Assembly: GCF_014174255.1 (NCBI RefSeq) | Contig: NZ_JABEQJ010000005.1 | Location: forward strand, 62,001 to 126,000 | From: Gluconacetobacter sacchari | GTDB taxonomy: Bacteria > Pseudomonadota > Alphaproteobacteria > Acetobacterales > Acetobacteraceae | DNA: 64,000 nucleotides | Direction: 5' to 3' | Part shown: one piece after another, positions 1 to 9,029 of the stretch | How the letters are laid out: the number at the start of each line of letters is the position of its first letter | How positions within the stretch are numbered: position 1 is the stretch's first letter | Notes under the pieces: generated by a model | The model's database searches: none | What the model was told of the DNA's origin: nothing | The model's input: the letters and a program-made list of their open reading frames with translations, nothing else | Made by a program: the position numbers and the translations under genes

Positions 1-1874
1 TGGCGCTGGCCCCCGCCCTGGCCATCGGGCAGTTGATGGCGCTGCTCTATTCGTTCGCCTGCCTGGTCGATGCCGCGATCCGCGACGATTTCTCGGTCCA
101 GAACGTCGCGGCCAACAGCGCGGCCGCCAAGCCGCTGCTGTACAAGATCACCGGCGTCTGGGGCAACCACGAGGGCTCGATCCTGCTCTGGGCCCTGATC
201 CTGGGCCTGTGCGGCGGCGCGGTGGCGCTGTTCGGCCGCACCCTGCCCTCCGCCCTGCGGGCGCGGGTGATCGCGGTGCTGGGCGGGGTCTCGGCGGGCT
301 TCCAGCTTTTCTGCCTCACCACCTCCAACCCGTTCGACCGGGTCTGGCCGGCGCCGATGGACGGCCAGGGCATGAACCCGCTGTTGCAGGATCCCGGCCT
401 CGCCTTCCATCCGCCCATTCTCTACACCGGCTATGTCGGTTTCGCGGTGCCGTTCGCCTTCGCCATCGCCGCCCTGATCGAGGGCCGGGTCGATGCCGCG
501 TGGGGCCGCTGGGTCCGTCCCTGGGCGGTCGCGGCCTGGTGCTTCCTCACCTGCGGCATCGCGCTGGGGTCCTGGTGGTCGTACTACGTGCTGGGCTGGG
601 GCGGCTACTGGTTCTGGGACCCGGTGGAAAACGCCTCCCTGATCCCGTGGCTGACCGGCACCGCCCTGGTCCATTCCGCCATCGTGGTGGAAAAACGCGA
701 GGCGCTGAAGATCTGGACCGTGCTGCTGGCCATCGGCACCTTCTCCTTCTCGCTGTCCGGCACCTTCCTGGTGCGCTCGGGCATCCTCAATTCCGTCCAC
801 GCCTTCGCCAACGACCCCGCGCGCGGGGTCTTCATCCTCGGCCTGCTGGGGCTGGTGATCGGCGGCTCGCTGCTGCTGTTCGCCCTCCGCGCCCCGCGCC
901 TCACCGCCGGCGGCGTGTTCGCCCCCGTCTCGCGCGAGGGGCTGCTGGTGCTCAACAACATCCTGCTGTGCTCGATCTGCGCGGTGGTGCTGACGGGCAC
1001 GATGTATCCGCCCTTCATGTCCCTGCTGTTCGGCCGCACGATCTCGGTCGGCAAGCCGTTCTTCGACGCCACGGCGGCACCGATGGCGATCCCGCTGATG
1101 GCCTTCATGGGGCTGGGCCCGATGATGCCGTGGAAGCGCGCGCAGCTCTGGCCAATCCTGCGCCGCCTGTGGTGGGCCGGCGCCGCGACCGTGCTGGCCT
1201 TCGCCGTCCTGGTCTGGCGGGTCCACGACCTGCTGCCGCTGCTGGCCGCCACCGGGGCCGTCTGGGTCATCGCCGGCAGCATCGCCGACATCGCCGAGCG
1301 CATCCGCCTGTTCCGCCTGCCCCTGGGCGCGAGCTGGCAGCGCGCCCGCATGCTGCCGCGCGCGGCGCTGGGCGCGGCGCTGGCCCATGCCGGCGTCGGC
1401 GTCGGCGTGCTGGGGCTGGCCGCGATGTCGCAGGCCCAGCACCGCATCGTCGAGGTCCATGTCGGCCAGACCGAAATGCTGGCCGGCGACGCCTGGACGC
1501 TCACCGGGGTCCGCGCCGCGCCGGGGCCCAACTACACCGCGCTGGTCGCCACGATCGAGGTCCGGCATCATGGCCGCCTGGTCACCGTGCTGCACCCCGC
1601 CAAGCGCACCTTCGCCAGCCAGAACCAGACGACGACCGAGGTCGCCATCCACACCAACCTGCTGTCCGACCTCTATGGCGTGCTGGGCGACCGGCATGAG
1701 AACGGCACCGACGTCACCTACGTGCTGCGCCTGCATTACAACCCGCTGGCGCCCTGGATGTGGCTGGGCGGGCTGATCATGGCGCTGGGCGGGGCCCTGT
1801 CCCTGTCCGACCGGCGGATGCGCGTGGGCGCTCCCCGCCGCGCCGCGACCGCCGGCCTGGCGGCCACGCCATGA
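1..1874 (+). CDS. ccmF: CcmF, cytochrome c-type biogenesis heme lyase subunit (5' end outside window)
   Basis: This inner-membrane protein works with CcmH/CcmI in system I cytochrome c maturation and attaches heme to apocytochrome CxxCH motifs on the periplasmic side. The reading frame is already open at position 3, and the first codons resemble the interior of CcmF, so about 40-50 N-terminal residues lie outside the window. The tryptophan-rich WWD heme-handling motif is visible as GWGGYWFWDPVENAS near 595-640. It is followed by many hydrophobic segments and a periplasmic C-terminal domain. The stop overlaps the ccmG start in an ATGA, as expected for a ccm operon. The family assignment is secure and only the start is missing. 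Confidence 0.96.
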   Translation, partial: ALAPALAIGQLMALLYSFACLVDAAIRDDFSVQNVAANSAAAKPLLYKITGVWGNHEGSILLWALILGLCGGAVALFGRTLPSALRARVIAVLGGVSAGFQLFCLTTSNPFDRVWPAPMDGQGMNPLLQDPGLAFHPPILYTGYVGFAVPFAFAIAALIEGRVDAAWGRWVRPWAVAAWCFLTCGIALGSWWSYYVLGWGGYWFWDPVENASLIPWLTGTALVHSAIVVEKREALKIWTVLLAIGTFSFSLSGTFLVRSGILNSVHAFANDPARGVFILGLLGLVIGGSLLLFALRAPRLTAGGVFAPVSREGLLVLNNILLCSICAVVLTGTMYPPFMSLLFGRTISVGKPFFDATAAPMAIPLMAFMGLGPMMPWKRAQLWPILRRLWWAGAATVLAFAVLVWRVHDLLPLLAATGAVWVIAGSIADIAERIRLFRLPLGASWQRARMLPRAALGAALAHAGVGVGVLGLAAMSQAQHRIVEVHVGQTEMLAGDAWTLTGVRAAPGPNYTALVATIEVRHHGRLVTVLHPAKRTFASQNQTTTEVAIHTNLLSDLYGVLGDRHENGTDVTYVLRLHYNPLAPWMWLGGLIMALGGALSLSDRRMRVGAPRRAATAGLAATP

Positions 1875-2449
1875 CCGAGGCCGCATCCCCCCCCAACCCG
1901 GCACGCCGGCGCCTGCTGATGGCCGCCCCCCTGGTCGTCGCGGGCGGTGCCGGTGTCGCGTTCTGGCGCATGCTGTCGGGCATGCGCCAGGGGTCGTTCG
2001 ACCCGCACGACATCCACGCGCCGGCGCTCGACCGCCCGGTGCCGGACTTCGCCCTGCCCGGCCTGCCGCCGGCCCAGGGTTTCGGCGCCGCCGACCTGCG
2101 GGCGCTCAAGGCGCCGGTGCTGGTCAATTTCTTCGCCTCCTGGTGCATTCCCTGCGTCGCCGAGATGCCGCAGCTCAACGCGCTGAAGGACCGGTTGCCG
2201 ATCTGGGGCATCGCCTACAAGGACAAGCCGGCCGAGGCACAGGGCTTCGTGCGGCGCGCCGGCAATCCCTACGCCCGCATCGCCAGCGACCTGTCGGGCA
2301 TGACCGCGATCGACTGGGGCGTGTCCGGCGTGCCGGAATCGTTCCTGATCGGCCCGGGCGGCATCATCCGCTGGCATTCCGCCGCCGCGCTGGACGAGGC
2401 CACGGCCCGGCGGACGCTGCTCCCCCTCGCCGCGAGCCTGCGCTCGTGA
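1871..2449 (+). CDS. ccmG: CcmG/DsbE, thiol:disulfide interchange protein for cytochrome c maturation
   Basis: A membrane-anchored periplasmic thioredoxin-fold protein of 192 residues that reduces the apocytochrome c CxxCH cysteines before heme ligation. The N-terminus has an arginine-rich start followed by a hydrophobic anchor at about residues 14-31. The redox motif WCIPC is at residues 91-95 after a VNFFAS strand. The later GVPESFLIGPGG segment carries the cis-proline loop typical of DsbE. The ATG overlaps the ccmF stop by 4 bases, and the downstream ccmH start overlaps this gene's stop. Both facts support translational coupling within ccmFGHI. Confidence 0.95.
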   Translation: MTEAASPPNPARRRLLMAAPLVVAGGAGVAFWRMLSGMRQGSFDPHDIHAPALDRPVPDFALPGLPPAQGFGAADLRALKAPVLVNFFASWCIPCVAEMPQLNALKDRLPIWGIAYKDKPAEAQGFVRRAGNPYARIASDLSGMTAIDWGVSGVPESFLIGPGGIIRWHSAAALDEATARRTLLPLAASLRS

Positions 2450-2931
2450 CCGCCGCCATGCGCCGGCTGGCCGCCATGCTGGCCACCGTCCTGGCCCTGG
2501 CCGTCGGTCTCGCCCCCCTGGCCGCGATCGCGGTCGACGACCCGTCGGAAATGCTGTCCGACCCCGCGCAGGAAGCCCGCGCCGAGGCCATCGGGGCGCA
2601 ACTGCGCTGCCTGGTCTGCCAGAACGAATCGATCGAGGACAGCAGCGCCGGCCTGGCCCGCGACCTGCGCCACGTGGTGCGCGAACATGTCGCCAGGGGC
2701 GAATCCAACCGCCAGATCATGGACTGGATGGTCGATCGCTACGGCAATTTCATCCGCCTGAAACCGCCTTTGACTATCGGCACGGTCCTGCTGTGGCTGA
2801 TGCCGGTCCTCGCCCTGCTGGTCGGCGGCGTCGTCGCCTTCCTGTCCTTCCGCCGCGCCCGCGGCACCGGCCCTGCGCCACTGAGCGACGACGAGCGCGC
2901 GCGCCTGACCGACCTGACCCGACCGCGCTGA
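2446..2931 (+). CDS. ccmH: CcmH, cytochrome c-type biogenesis thiol-disulfide protein
   Basis: A periplasmic-facing membrane protein that handles the apocytochrome thiols with CcmG and binds the CcmF/CcmI lyase complex. If translation starts at the GTG overlapping the ccmG stop (GTGA), the product has 161 residues; an ATG four codons later is an alternative. It has a signal peptide (about residues 6-30), the family motif LRCLVCQNESIEDS with redox cysteines at about 55 and 58, and a C-terminal membrane helix (about 108-130). This is the short CcmH form. The TPR part is encoded separately by the next gene, as in many alphaproteobacteria. Confidence 0.95.
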   Translation: MTAAMRRLAAMLATVLALAVGLAPLAAIAVDDPSEMLSDPAQEARAEAIGAQLRCLVCQNESIEDSSAGLARDLRHVVREHVARGESNRQIMDWMVDRYGNFIRLKPPLTIGTVLLWLMPVLALLVGGVVAFLSFRRARGTGPAPLSDDERARLTDLTRPR

Positions 2932-2935
2932 GATA

Positions 2936-3658
2936 ATGATGATCTGGATTGGCATTTTCCTGCTCAGCGCCGTGGTGCTGCTGCCTTCTCTCCTCGCCTT
3001 CCGCCGCACGACCCGCCTGCGGGACGAACGGGAATCGGCCATGCTGCTGCATCGGGCCCAGCTCGCCGAGCTGGACCGCGACCGCGAGAGCGGCCTGATC
3101 GCCGACGGCGAGCACGCGGGCGCGCGGCTGGAAATCCAGCGCCGCCTGCTCGCCTCCGACGCGGCGTCCGCGCGCGGCCTCGGCCGCTCCGTCACCACCC
3201 CGGTTGTCATGGCCTGCCTGCTGCTGCTGCCGCTCACCGCGACGGGCCTCTATCTGCTGTGCGGCCACCCGACGCTGCCGGCGCAGCCGCTCGCGCCCCG
3301 CCTGGCGGCCCAGAAGGCGCAGGACAGGCGCGACGACGCGCTGCTGGCGGAACTGCGCGCCGGCCTGGCCCGGATGTCGCCCGACGATCCCAATCGCTTC
3401 CAGGGCTTCCTGCTGCTGGGCCAGGCCGAGGCCGCGCGCGACCATTACGCGGCGGCGGCCGAGGCCTGGCGCCAGGCGATGACGATCCGCTTCATCCCCG
3501 AGATCGCGGTCCGCGCGGCCGAGGCCCAGACCCTGGCCGACGGCCGCGTCAGCCCCGAAAGCGCCGCCCTGTTCCGCCGCGCGCTGGACGCCGCCCCCGC
3601 CGACGCCCCGTGGCGCATGGCCGCCCAGCAGCGGATCGCCCAGTCCGAGCATCAATGA
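2936..3658 (+). CDS. ccmI: CcmI, apocytochrome c chaperone of the heme lyase complex
   Basis: A 240-residue membrane protein starting 4 bases after ccmH. The N-terminal helix followed by RRTTRLRDERESA and the LAELDRDRESGLI segment matches the CcmI N-terminal domain. A second hydrophobic helix lies at about residues 88-105. The rest is alanine-rich and helical, with one or two TPR-like units (LLGQAEAARDHYAAAAEAWRQAM is characteristic). In the family, the TPR part holds the C-terminal helix of apocytochrome c. It is shorter than many CcmI proteins (about 400 residues), so the periplasmic TPR domain is reduced. Confidence 0.88.
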   Translation: MMIWIGIFLLSAVVLLPSLLAFRRTTRLRDERESAMLLHRAQLAELDRDRESGLIADGEHAGARLEIQRRLLASDAASARGLGRSVTTPVVMACLLLLPLTATGLYLLCGHPTLPAQPLAPRLAAQKAQDRRDDALLAELRAGLARMSPDDPNRFQGFLLLGQAEAARDHYAAAAEAWRQAMTIRFIPEIAVRAAEAQTLADGRVSPESAALFRRALDAAPADAPWRMAAQQRIAQSEHQ

Positions 3659-3686
3659 CCACGGCGGCAGCCTCCAGGAAGCCCTC

Positions 3687-3983
3687 ATGATCGAACCCGT
3701 CGCCGGCACCGTCGAGCAATGTCCGTTCTGCCACCGCACGATTCGCGGCACGGCCGAAATCTGCCCCCATTGCGGCGCGGAACGGCGGTTCGGCCCCACC
3801 CTGCGCGAAAGCGTGCTGACCTTCGCGGTCGGCGTGACGGCCGGCCCGGTCTTCATGCTGCTGATCGGCGCGGGCACCACGCTGGCCGTCCTGGCGGCGG
3901 CGATCGGCGGCCTGCTCGGCTTCTTCGTGGCCCATTCCCGCCATGCCGGCGACCGCTGGATCAAGCCGCCCGGCAAGCCCTGA
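3687..3983 (+). CDS. Small zinc-ribbon membrane protein, function unknown
   Basis: A 98-residue protein with an N-terminal double-CxxC zinc ribbon (CPFCHRTIRGTAEICPHCG, residues about 12-30), then two predicted membrane helices (about residues 45-85) separated by a short turn. The architecture suggests a cytosolic zinc ribbon tethered to the inner membrane. It lies 28 bases after ccmI on the same strand and may be read with the ccm operon, but nothing in its sequence ties it to cytochrome assembly. I do not recognise a characterised family. Confidence 0.75.
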   Translation: MIEPVAGTVEQCPFCHRTIRGTAEICPHCGAERRFGPTLRESVLTFAVGVTAGPVFMLLIGAGTTLAVLAAAIGGLLGFFVAHSRHAGDRWIKPPGKP

Positions 3984-4042
3984 CCCGGCCGATCACACGC
4001 CCGTTCCTTGCCCGCCGCCGCGACTCCGGCCATTCTGGCGCC

Positions 4043-4195
4043 ATGACCAGCACCGATCGAAAAGAAGACGAAGCCCCCGCCACCCCGGCTCCGGACGCGC
4101 CCGCCTCCGAGGCCCGGGAATATGGCGGCCCCAAGGAGAAGCAGCCCACCCGCTACGGCGACTGGACGGTCAAGGGCCGCTGCATCGATTTCTGA
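4043..4195 (+). CDS. DUF1674 / SDHAF4-like succinate dehydrogenase assembly factor
   Basis: A 50-residue protein with an acidic, alanine/proline-rich N-terminal half. Its C-terminal signature, YGGPKEKQPTRYGDWTVKG ending in RCIDF, is the hallmark of DUF1674. In mitochondria and several alphaproteobacteria this family (SDHAF4, Sdh8) binds the flavinylated SdhA subunit and protects it before complex II assembly. Its length is normal for bacterial members. It is too short for many gene finders. The stop abuts the end of the convergent downstream gene at 4196. The role is inferred from the family. Confidence 0.85.
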   Translation: MTSTDRKEDEAPATPAPDAPASEAREYGGPKEKQPTRYGDWTVKGRCIDF

Positions 4196-4717
4196 CTACA
4201 GCCCGCCCTGTTCCTGCATCCGCCCGAAGCGCGCGCGGGCGGCCTGCCGATGGCCCGGCGGCCGCACCTCGCACGAGATCAGATAGATCCCGGCGACGAA
4301 GATGACATTGGCCAGCGAATTGAACCACAGCGCGATCTCGAAATGCGGCGGCGCGCTGGCGCCCTGATACAGCGCATAGATCGCGAACGGGATCGAAAGC
4401 GGCCGCATGCCCGACAGCATCACGCGCAGCGGGTTCATATGCCCGGGCCGCACCAGCGGCCGCACCCGGTTGATCCCGACATAGAATGCCAGCCCCAGGC
4501 ACCAGACCAGCACGTTGAACATCGCGTCGCTGATCGACATGTGCCCGACGACGATCATGGCGATGATCGACGCCGCCGACAGCATGATGGCGCCGAACTG
4601 AAAACTCATCCCCAGGGCCATCGCGGGCAGCCGCTCGGGCAGGCGGTCGGCGAAAGGCTGGAACACCCGGTCCAGCAGCCACACGTCGAACTGATTGATG
4701 CGATCACCAAAAGACAT
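4196..4717 (-). CDS. Conserved multi-pass membrane protein, function unknown
   Basis: A 173-residue protein starting at ATG 4717 behind an AAGG ribosome-binding site. A short amphipathic N-terminus (about 40 residues) precedes four hydrophobic segments at roughly 37-58, 66-84, 105-120 and 126-146, and an arginine-rich cytosolic tail. There is no catalytic motif or recognised domain. It ends back to back with the SDHAF4-like gene (positions 4195/4196), and the ferredoxin gene bfd lies upstream on the same strand, so the two minus-strand genes could share a transcript. No function is assigned. Confidence 0.75.
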   Translation of the reverse strand: MSFGDRINQFDVWLLDRVFQPFADRLPERLPAMALGMSFQFGAIMLSAASIIAMIVVGHMSISDAMFNVLVWCLGLAFYVGINRVRPLVRPGHMNPLRVMLSGMRPLSIPFAIYALYQGASAPPHFEIALWFNSLANVIFVAGIYLISCEVRPPGHRQAARARFGRMQEQGGL

Positions 4718-4775
4718 GCGGACCTTGTATCAAGCCGCCCCCGCCGCCGCATCCCCTTTTCGGAACCCGCCCGCC

Positions 4776-4982
4776 TCAAACGGCGGGCAGGGCCTCCGTC
4801 GCCGCCATGTCGGCCCGCGCCTGGAGCGCGCGGCGCAGCAGGCACAGCATGCCGGGCACGCAATTGCCGCACTGCGCCCGGCAGCCGCGCGACGCATAGA
4901 TCTCGCGCGGGCGGGTCGCCCCGCCCTCCACCGCGTGTTCCACATCATGATCGGTGAGCATATTGCAAGAACAGACAAACAT
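4776..4982 (-). CDS. bfd: Bacterioferritin-associated ferredoxin (BFD-like [2Fe-2S])
   Basis: A 68-residue protein with the BFD cysteine pattern: CxC at residues 4 and 6 (MFVCSCNMLTDHDV) and CxxxCxxC in GCRAQCGNCVPGM near residues 34-43. BFD proteins carry a [2Fe-2S] cluster and reduce the ferric core of bacterioferritin so that iron can be mobilised under starvation. Consistent with that, a Fur-box-like sequence lies 39-68 bases upstream of the ATG. No bacterioferritin gene is present in this window. Regulation by Fur or a related repressor is inferred from the site. Confidence 0.9.
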   Translation of the reverse strand: MFVCSCNMLTDHDVEHAVEGGATRPREIYASRGCRAQCGNCVPGMLCLLRRALQARADMAATEALPAV

Positions 4983-5020
4983 CAGGGCGTCTCATCTCCG
5001 TGCCCCTCCCTTCAAGCACG

Positions 5021-5050
5021 AATGATAATGGTTCGCAATAGCATTCTCAT
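5021..5050 (-). promoter_or_regulatory. Fur-box-like iron-responsive operator upstream of bfd
   Basis: The plus strand reads aatgataatggttcgcaata followed by gcattctcat. It contains GATAATG and GAATGC/ATTCTC hexamer-type half-sites arranged like the overlapping NATWAT-type repeats of Fur operators. It sits immediately upstream of the BFD ferredoxin start, where an iron-responsive repressor would act. It also lies just after the stop of the hydrolase gene at 5054. In alphaproteobacteria Irr or RirA could be the regulator instead of Fur. Confidence 0.6.
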
Positions 5051-5053
5051 CGC

Positions 5054-6226
5054 CTACCCGACGCCATAGACCGCGTCGCGGACCGCGTCGGGATACGCCC
5101 CCGCCATGCCGGCCAGCGCGGTATTGCTGATCATCACGATCGAAGCGCCACGCGCCGGATCGGCGATCCATTGATGGCCATAGACCCCGCCCCAGGTGAA
5201 TCCGCCGCGCGAAACCGGCGTCCGCGCCCGCGCCGGGTCATCGACGACCGCCGCCCCGACCGCGAAGCGCATGCCGTCGTTCAGCGGCCCCATCGACAGG
5301 TCCCCGATGGCGTTCCGCCCGAACAGCGCGACACTCTCCGCCGACAGGATCGGGCCGCCGCCCCGGCACAGCGCATCGACGAAGCGCAGGAATTCCTCGG
5401 CCGTCCCCACCATGCCGCCGCCGCCCGAGGGATAGGATCGCGGGTCCAGCACCCGCCCGGGCGCGAACACGATCTCGCTCACCTTGCCGCCACCCAACTG
5501 GCGCGGCATCACGTATCGCGCCCCCATCGCCACCGGCACCGGCCGCGCATCGGCATAGGCGGGGCACAGCGCCGCCGGATCGGGCACCGCGAAGCCGGTG
5601 CGCTCCCAGCCCAGCTTCGCGCCGACATGGCGCCGCACCAGTTCGGGCAGCGGCGCATCGCCCGCGCGCTCCAGCACCCCGCCCATCACATCCAGCGCCA
5701 GCGAATAGGCCCAGCCCGCCCCGGGCGCGAACAGCAGCGGCACCGTCGCCAGGCGGGCCAGGTTGTCGTCCAGCGCCATCCCCGGCTCGGCGATCCCGTC
5801 CGAGACTCCGGCGCGGACATAAGGGTTGTCGTCACGCGGGAACGAAAACCCGTAGGACAGGCCGGCCGTATGCGTCAGCAGGTGCCGCAGCGTGATCGCC
5901 GGCACCGAGCCGTCGGCACAGGCGGGGCGGAAATCGGGCAGGTAGCGCGTCACCGCGTCCTCCAGCGACAGCGCGCCCCGCTCGGCCAGCGCCAGCGCCA
6001 CCGCCGTCACCACCGGCTTGGTCAGCGACGCCAGGCGGACCAGCGTATCGGGCCGCATCGCCTCGTCCGCCTCGCGATTCGCCAGCCCGGCCGCGCGCCG
6101 CACCGTCACCCGTCCGTCCACCGACACCATCACCGCGGCGCCCACCAGCCGTCCGCGCGCCACCGCCGCTTCCATCACCCGGCCGACACGCTCGTCCATT
6201 CCCGCATCCGGCATGGCCTCGCTCAT
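5054..6226 (-). CDS. Serine hydrolase of the beta-lactamase class C / penicillin-binding fold
   Basis: A 390-residue protein with the nucleophile motif SLTK (SxxK, about residue 67) in RLASLTKPVVTAVA, and the HLLTHTAGLSYGF segment typical of this family. A tyrosine motif is visible as YSL, and the third motif near the C-terminus is GHQW in place of a KTG-type triad. These features fit esterase/peptidase members (EstB-like) better than true AmpC. There is no signal peptide, so it is probably cytosolic and not a secreted antibiotic-resistance enzyme. A second in-frame ATG lies four codons in. It diverges from the M16 peptidase gene. The substrate is unknown. Confidence 0.88.
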   Translation of the reverse strand: MSEAMPDAGMDERVGRVMEAAVARGRLVGAAVMVSVDGRVTVRRAAGLANREADEAMRPDTLVRLASLTKPVVTAVALALAERGALSLEDAVTRYLPDFRPACADGSVPAITLRHLLTHTAGLSYGFSFPRDDNPYVRAGVSDGIAEPGMALDDNLARLATVPLLFAPGAGWAYSLALDVMGGVLERAGDAPLPELVRRHVGAKLGWERTGFAVPDPAALCPAYADARPVPVAMGARYVMPRQLGGGKVSEIVFAPGRVLDPRSYPSGGGGMVGTAEEFLRFVDALCRGGGPILSAESVALFGRNAIGDLSMGPLNDGMRFAVGAAVVDDPARARTPVSRGGFTWGGVYGHQWIADPARGASIVMISNTALAGMAGAYPDAVRDAVYGVG

Positions 6227-6326
6227 CGCATCCTCCCTTGTCCGTTCCCTCGCATGCCTGCTTCCCGGTTTTCAGCCGGGCGCCCCGCGTCTACGCTGTC
6301 CGGGTCAGCAGGAGTCCCCGTTCATC

Positions 6327-9029
6327 ATGACAGCACGCCTGGCCACCACCGCATTAAGCCTTTCCCTGGCCCTCCTGGCCATGCCCCTGCCCGGGTCGGC
6401 CCGGGCCGACGCCCCGCCTCCCCGCCCCCTGGCCGCCGTCGCCGACACCGCCGTCCGCGCCACCCTGCCCAACGGGCTGCGCGTGGTGGTGGTGCGCGAC
6501 CGGCTGGCCCCGGTGGTCACGACCGAGGTCAATTACCTGGTCGGCTCCAGCGAGGCGCCGAAAGGCTTTCCCGGCACCGCCCACGCGCTGGAACATATGA
6601 TGTTCCGCGGCAGCGCCGGGCTGGACAAGGACCAGTTGGCGGCCATCGGCGCCCGCCTGGGCGGCAGCTACAACGCCGACACGACCGAGAACGTCACCCA
6701 GTATTTCTACACCGCCCCGGCCGAGGACCTCGACGTCATGCTGCGCATCGAGGCCCTGCGCATGCGCGGCCTCACCCTGGCCGACGCCGATTGGGAGAAG
6801 GAACGCGGCGCGATCGAGCAGGAAGTGGCGCGCGACCTCTCCAGCCCCAGCTACCAGTATCTCACTCGCCTGCAATCGATCCTGTTCGCCGGCACGCCCT
6901 ATGAGCATGACGCGCTGGGCACCCGCCCCTCCTTCGACAAGACCGACGCCGCCCTGCTGCGCCGCTTCTACGATTCCTGGTACGCGCCCAACAACGCCAT
7001 CCTGGTCATCGCCGGCGACGTGGACCCCGACCGCGCGATCGCCCGGGTCAGGGCCATCTTCGGCGACATCCCCCGCCGCGCGCTGCCCGCGCGCTCGCCC
7101 GTCCAGCCGGGCCCGATCACGGCGCAGACCCTGCATTTCCCCACCGACTATCCCGTGGGCCTGGCGACGGTCGCCTGGCGCATGCCCGGCCTGCAATCGA
7201 AGGATTACGCAACCGCACAGATCCTGGCCGACGTGCTGACCAGCCAGCGCGGCGCGCTCTACGACCTCGTGCCCTCCGGCAAGGCCCTGTTCGCCGGCTT
7301 CGAATTCGCGCCCAAGGCCGATGCCGGCATCGGCATCGCGGTGGCCGCCTATCCCCGCACCCAGGACCCGGCCCCCCTGCTGGCCGAAATCAACGGCATC
7401 ATCGCCGCCATCCGCGACAAGGGCGTGCCCCCCGACTTGGTCGAGGCCGCCCGCCGCAAGGAACTGGCGCAGATCGGCTTCTCGGCCAACAGCATCAGCG
7501 GCCTGGCCGAAACCTGGTCGCAGGCGCTGGCGGTGATGGGGCTGGACTCGCCCGACGCCCTCGGCACCGCGCTGAAGGCCGTCACGGTGGACGACGTCAA
7601 CCGCCTGGCCCGGCAGATCCTCGACCCGCGCCAGGCCGTCACCGCCCTGCTGACACCGGAGGATTCCGGCCACCCGGTCGCCGGCAAGGGCTTCGGCGGC
7701 TCCGAATCCTTCGCCACCCCGCCCGACCACCCGGTCCCCCTGCCCGACTGGGCGCACGAGGCCCTCTCGACGGTCAACCTGCCGCCGCCGGTCGGCCTGC
7801 CCGCCGTCTTCACCTACCCCAACGGGCTGCGGCTGATCGTCCACCCGGCGCATGTCAACCACACCGTGTCGGTCTATGGCCAGATCCGCCAGAACGCGAA
7901 CATGCAGGAGCCCAAGGGCCAGGACGGCATCGCCGCGATCACCGATGACCTGTTCAGCTACGGCAGCCAGTCGCTCGACCGGCTCGCCTTCCAGAAGGCG
8001 CTGGACGACATCGCGGCCACCGAAAGCGCCGGCCCCGGCTTCAGCGTCTCGGTCCTGACGCCCGATTTCGAAAAGGCCACGCAATTGCTGGCCGACAACG
8101 AACTGCATCCCGCCCTGCCCGACCGCGCGTTCCAGGTGGTCCGCATGCAGACGGCCCAGTCCTATGCCGGGCTGCTGACCTCGCCGAGCTACCTGTTCGG
8201 CCGCGCGGTCAGGGCCGCCGTCTCGCCGGCGGGCGACCCCACGCTGCGCCAGCCCGACCCACGGAAGATCATGGCGCTGAAGGCCGCCGACGTCCGCGCC
8301 TTCTACGCCAGCGCCTACCGGCCCGACCTGACGACCATCGTGGTGGTGGGCGACGTCACGCCCGAACAGGCGCACGCCGTCATCGGCCGCACCTTCGGCG
8401 CCTGGCCCCGGCCCGCCGGCCCCACCCCGGCCGTGGACCTGCCCCCCCGCCCCGACAGCCGCGCCTCGCGCACCCAGGTGCCCGACCGCACCAGCGTGCA
8501 GGATAGCGCGGTCCTGGCCGAAAGCCTGGGCCTGACCGCCCAGCACCCCGACCATTTCGCCCTCGCCGTGGGCAACGAGATCCTGGGCGACGGCTTCTCG
8601 TCCCGCCTCTACCGCGACCTGCGGGTGCGCACGGGCTATGTCTATTCCGTCAGCAGCAGCTTCTCCTGGTCGCGCCATCGCGGCGGCTACAGCATCAGCT
8701 TCGGCGCCGACCCCGACAAGGTCGCCCGCGCGCGCGACGCCGCCCTGCACGACCTCCAGACCATGCGGGACCACCCCGTGACCGACGCCGAACTGACCCT
8801 GGCCAAGGCGTCCCTGCTGCGCGGCCTGCCGCTGGCCCGCGCCAGCCTGGATTCCATCGCGTCGGAAGACCTGCACCTGATCGAACTCGGCCTGCCGCTC
8901 GACACCCCCGACCGCGCCGCCCACGCCTATTACGACATGACGGCCCCCGCCGTGCAGGCCGCCTTCCGCACCTGGGTCCGCCCGCGGGACATGGCCGAAA
9001 TCGTCAAGGGGCCGACACCCACGCCATGA
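6327..9029 (+). CDS. Two-domain M16 family zinc peptidase, secreted
   Basis: A 900-residue periplasmic peptidase starting at ATG 6327, with GGAG 12 bases upstream and a clear signal peptide ending in ARA near residue 27. The first M16 half has the inverted zinc motif HALEH (HxxEH) and the downstream glutamate in ERGAIEQEVAR. A second M16-like half begins near FTYPNGLRLIVHP and has no HxxEH, so it is the usual inactive, clam-shell partner. The family degrades peptides and small unfolded proteins. Its stop overlaps the start of the ureohydrolase-like gene by 4 bases. Confidence 0.93.
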   Translation: MTARLATTALSLSLALLAMPLPGSARADAPPPRPLAAVADTAVRATLPNGLRVVVVRDRLAPVVTTEVNYLVGSSEAPKGFPGTAHALEHMMFRGSAGLDKDQLAAIGARLGGSYNADTTENVTQYFYTAPAEDLDVMLRIEALRMRGLTLADADWEKERGAIEQEVARDLSSPSYQYLTRLQSILFAGTPYEHDALGTRPSFDKTDAALLRRFYDSWYAPNNAILVIAGDVDPDRAIARVRAIFGDIPRRALPARSPVQPGPITAQTLHFPTDYPVGLATVAWRMPGLQSKDYATAQILADVLTSQRGALYDLVPSGKALFAGFEFAPKADAGIGIAVAAYPRTQDPAPLLAEINGIIAAIRDKGVPPDLVEAARRKELAQIGFSANSISGLAETWSQALAVMGLDSPDALGTALKAVTVDDVNRLARQILDPRQAVTALLTPEDSGHPVAGKGFGGSESFATPPDHPVPLPDWAHEALSTVNLPPPVGLPAVFTYPNGLRLIVHPAHVNHTVSVYGQIRQNANMQEPKGQDGIAAITDDLFSYGSQSLDRLAFQKALDDIAATESAGPGFSVSVLTPDFEKATQLLADNELHPALPDRAFQVVRMQTAQSYAGLLTSPSYLFGRAVRAAVSPAGDPTLRQPDPRKIMALKAADVRAFYASAYRPDLTTIVVVGDVTPEQAHAVIGRTFGAWPRPAGPTPAVDLPPRPDSRASRTQVPDRTSVQDSAVLAESLGLTAQHPDHFALAVGNEILGDGFSSRLYRDLRVRTGYVYSVSSSFSWSRHRGGYSISFGADPDKVARARDAALHDLQTMRDHPVTDAELTLAKASLLRGLPLARASLDSIASEDLHLIELGLPLDTPDRAAHAYYDMTAPAVQAAFRTWVRPRDMAEIVKGPTPTP

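Noticed and set aside
5054-6226. True class C beta-lactamase
   Set aside because: No signal peptide and no KTG motif; the protein fits cytosolic esterase-type members of the fold.
6354-8924. A very long open frame opposite the M16 peptidase gene
   Set aside because: High-GC coding DNA leaves long antisense frames open. The translation is a Gly/Gln/Val/Arg-rich shadow without domains, while the plus strand is an intact M16 protein.
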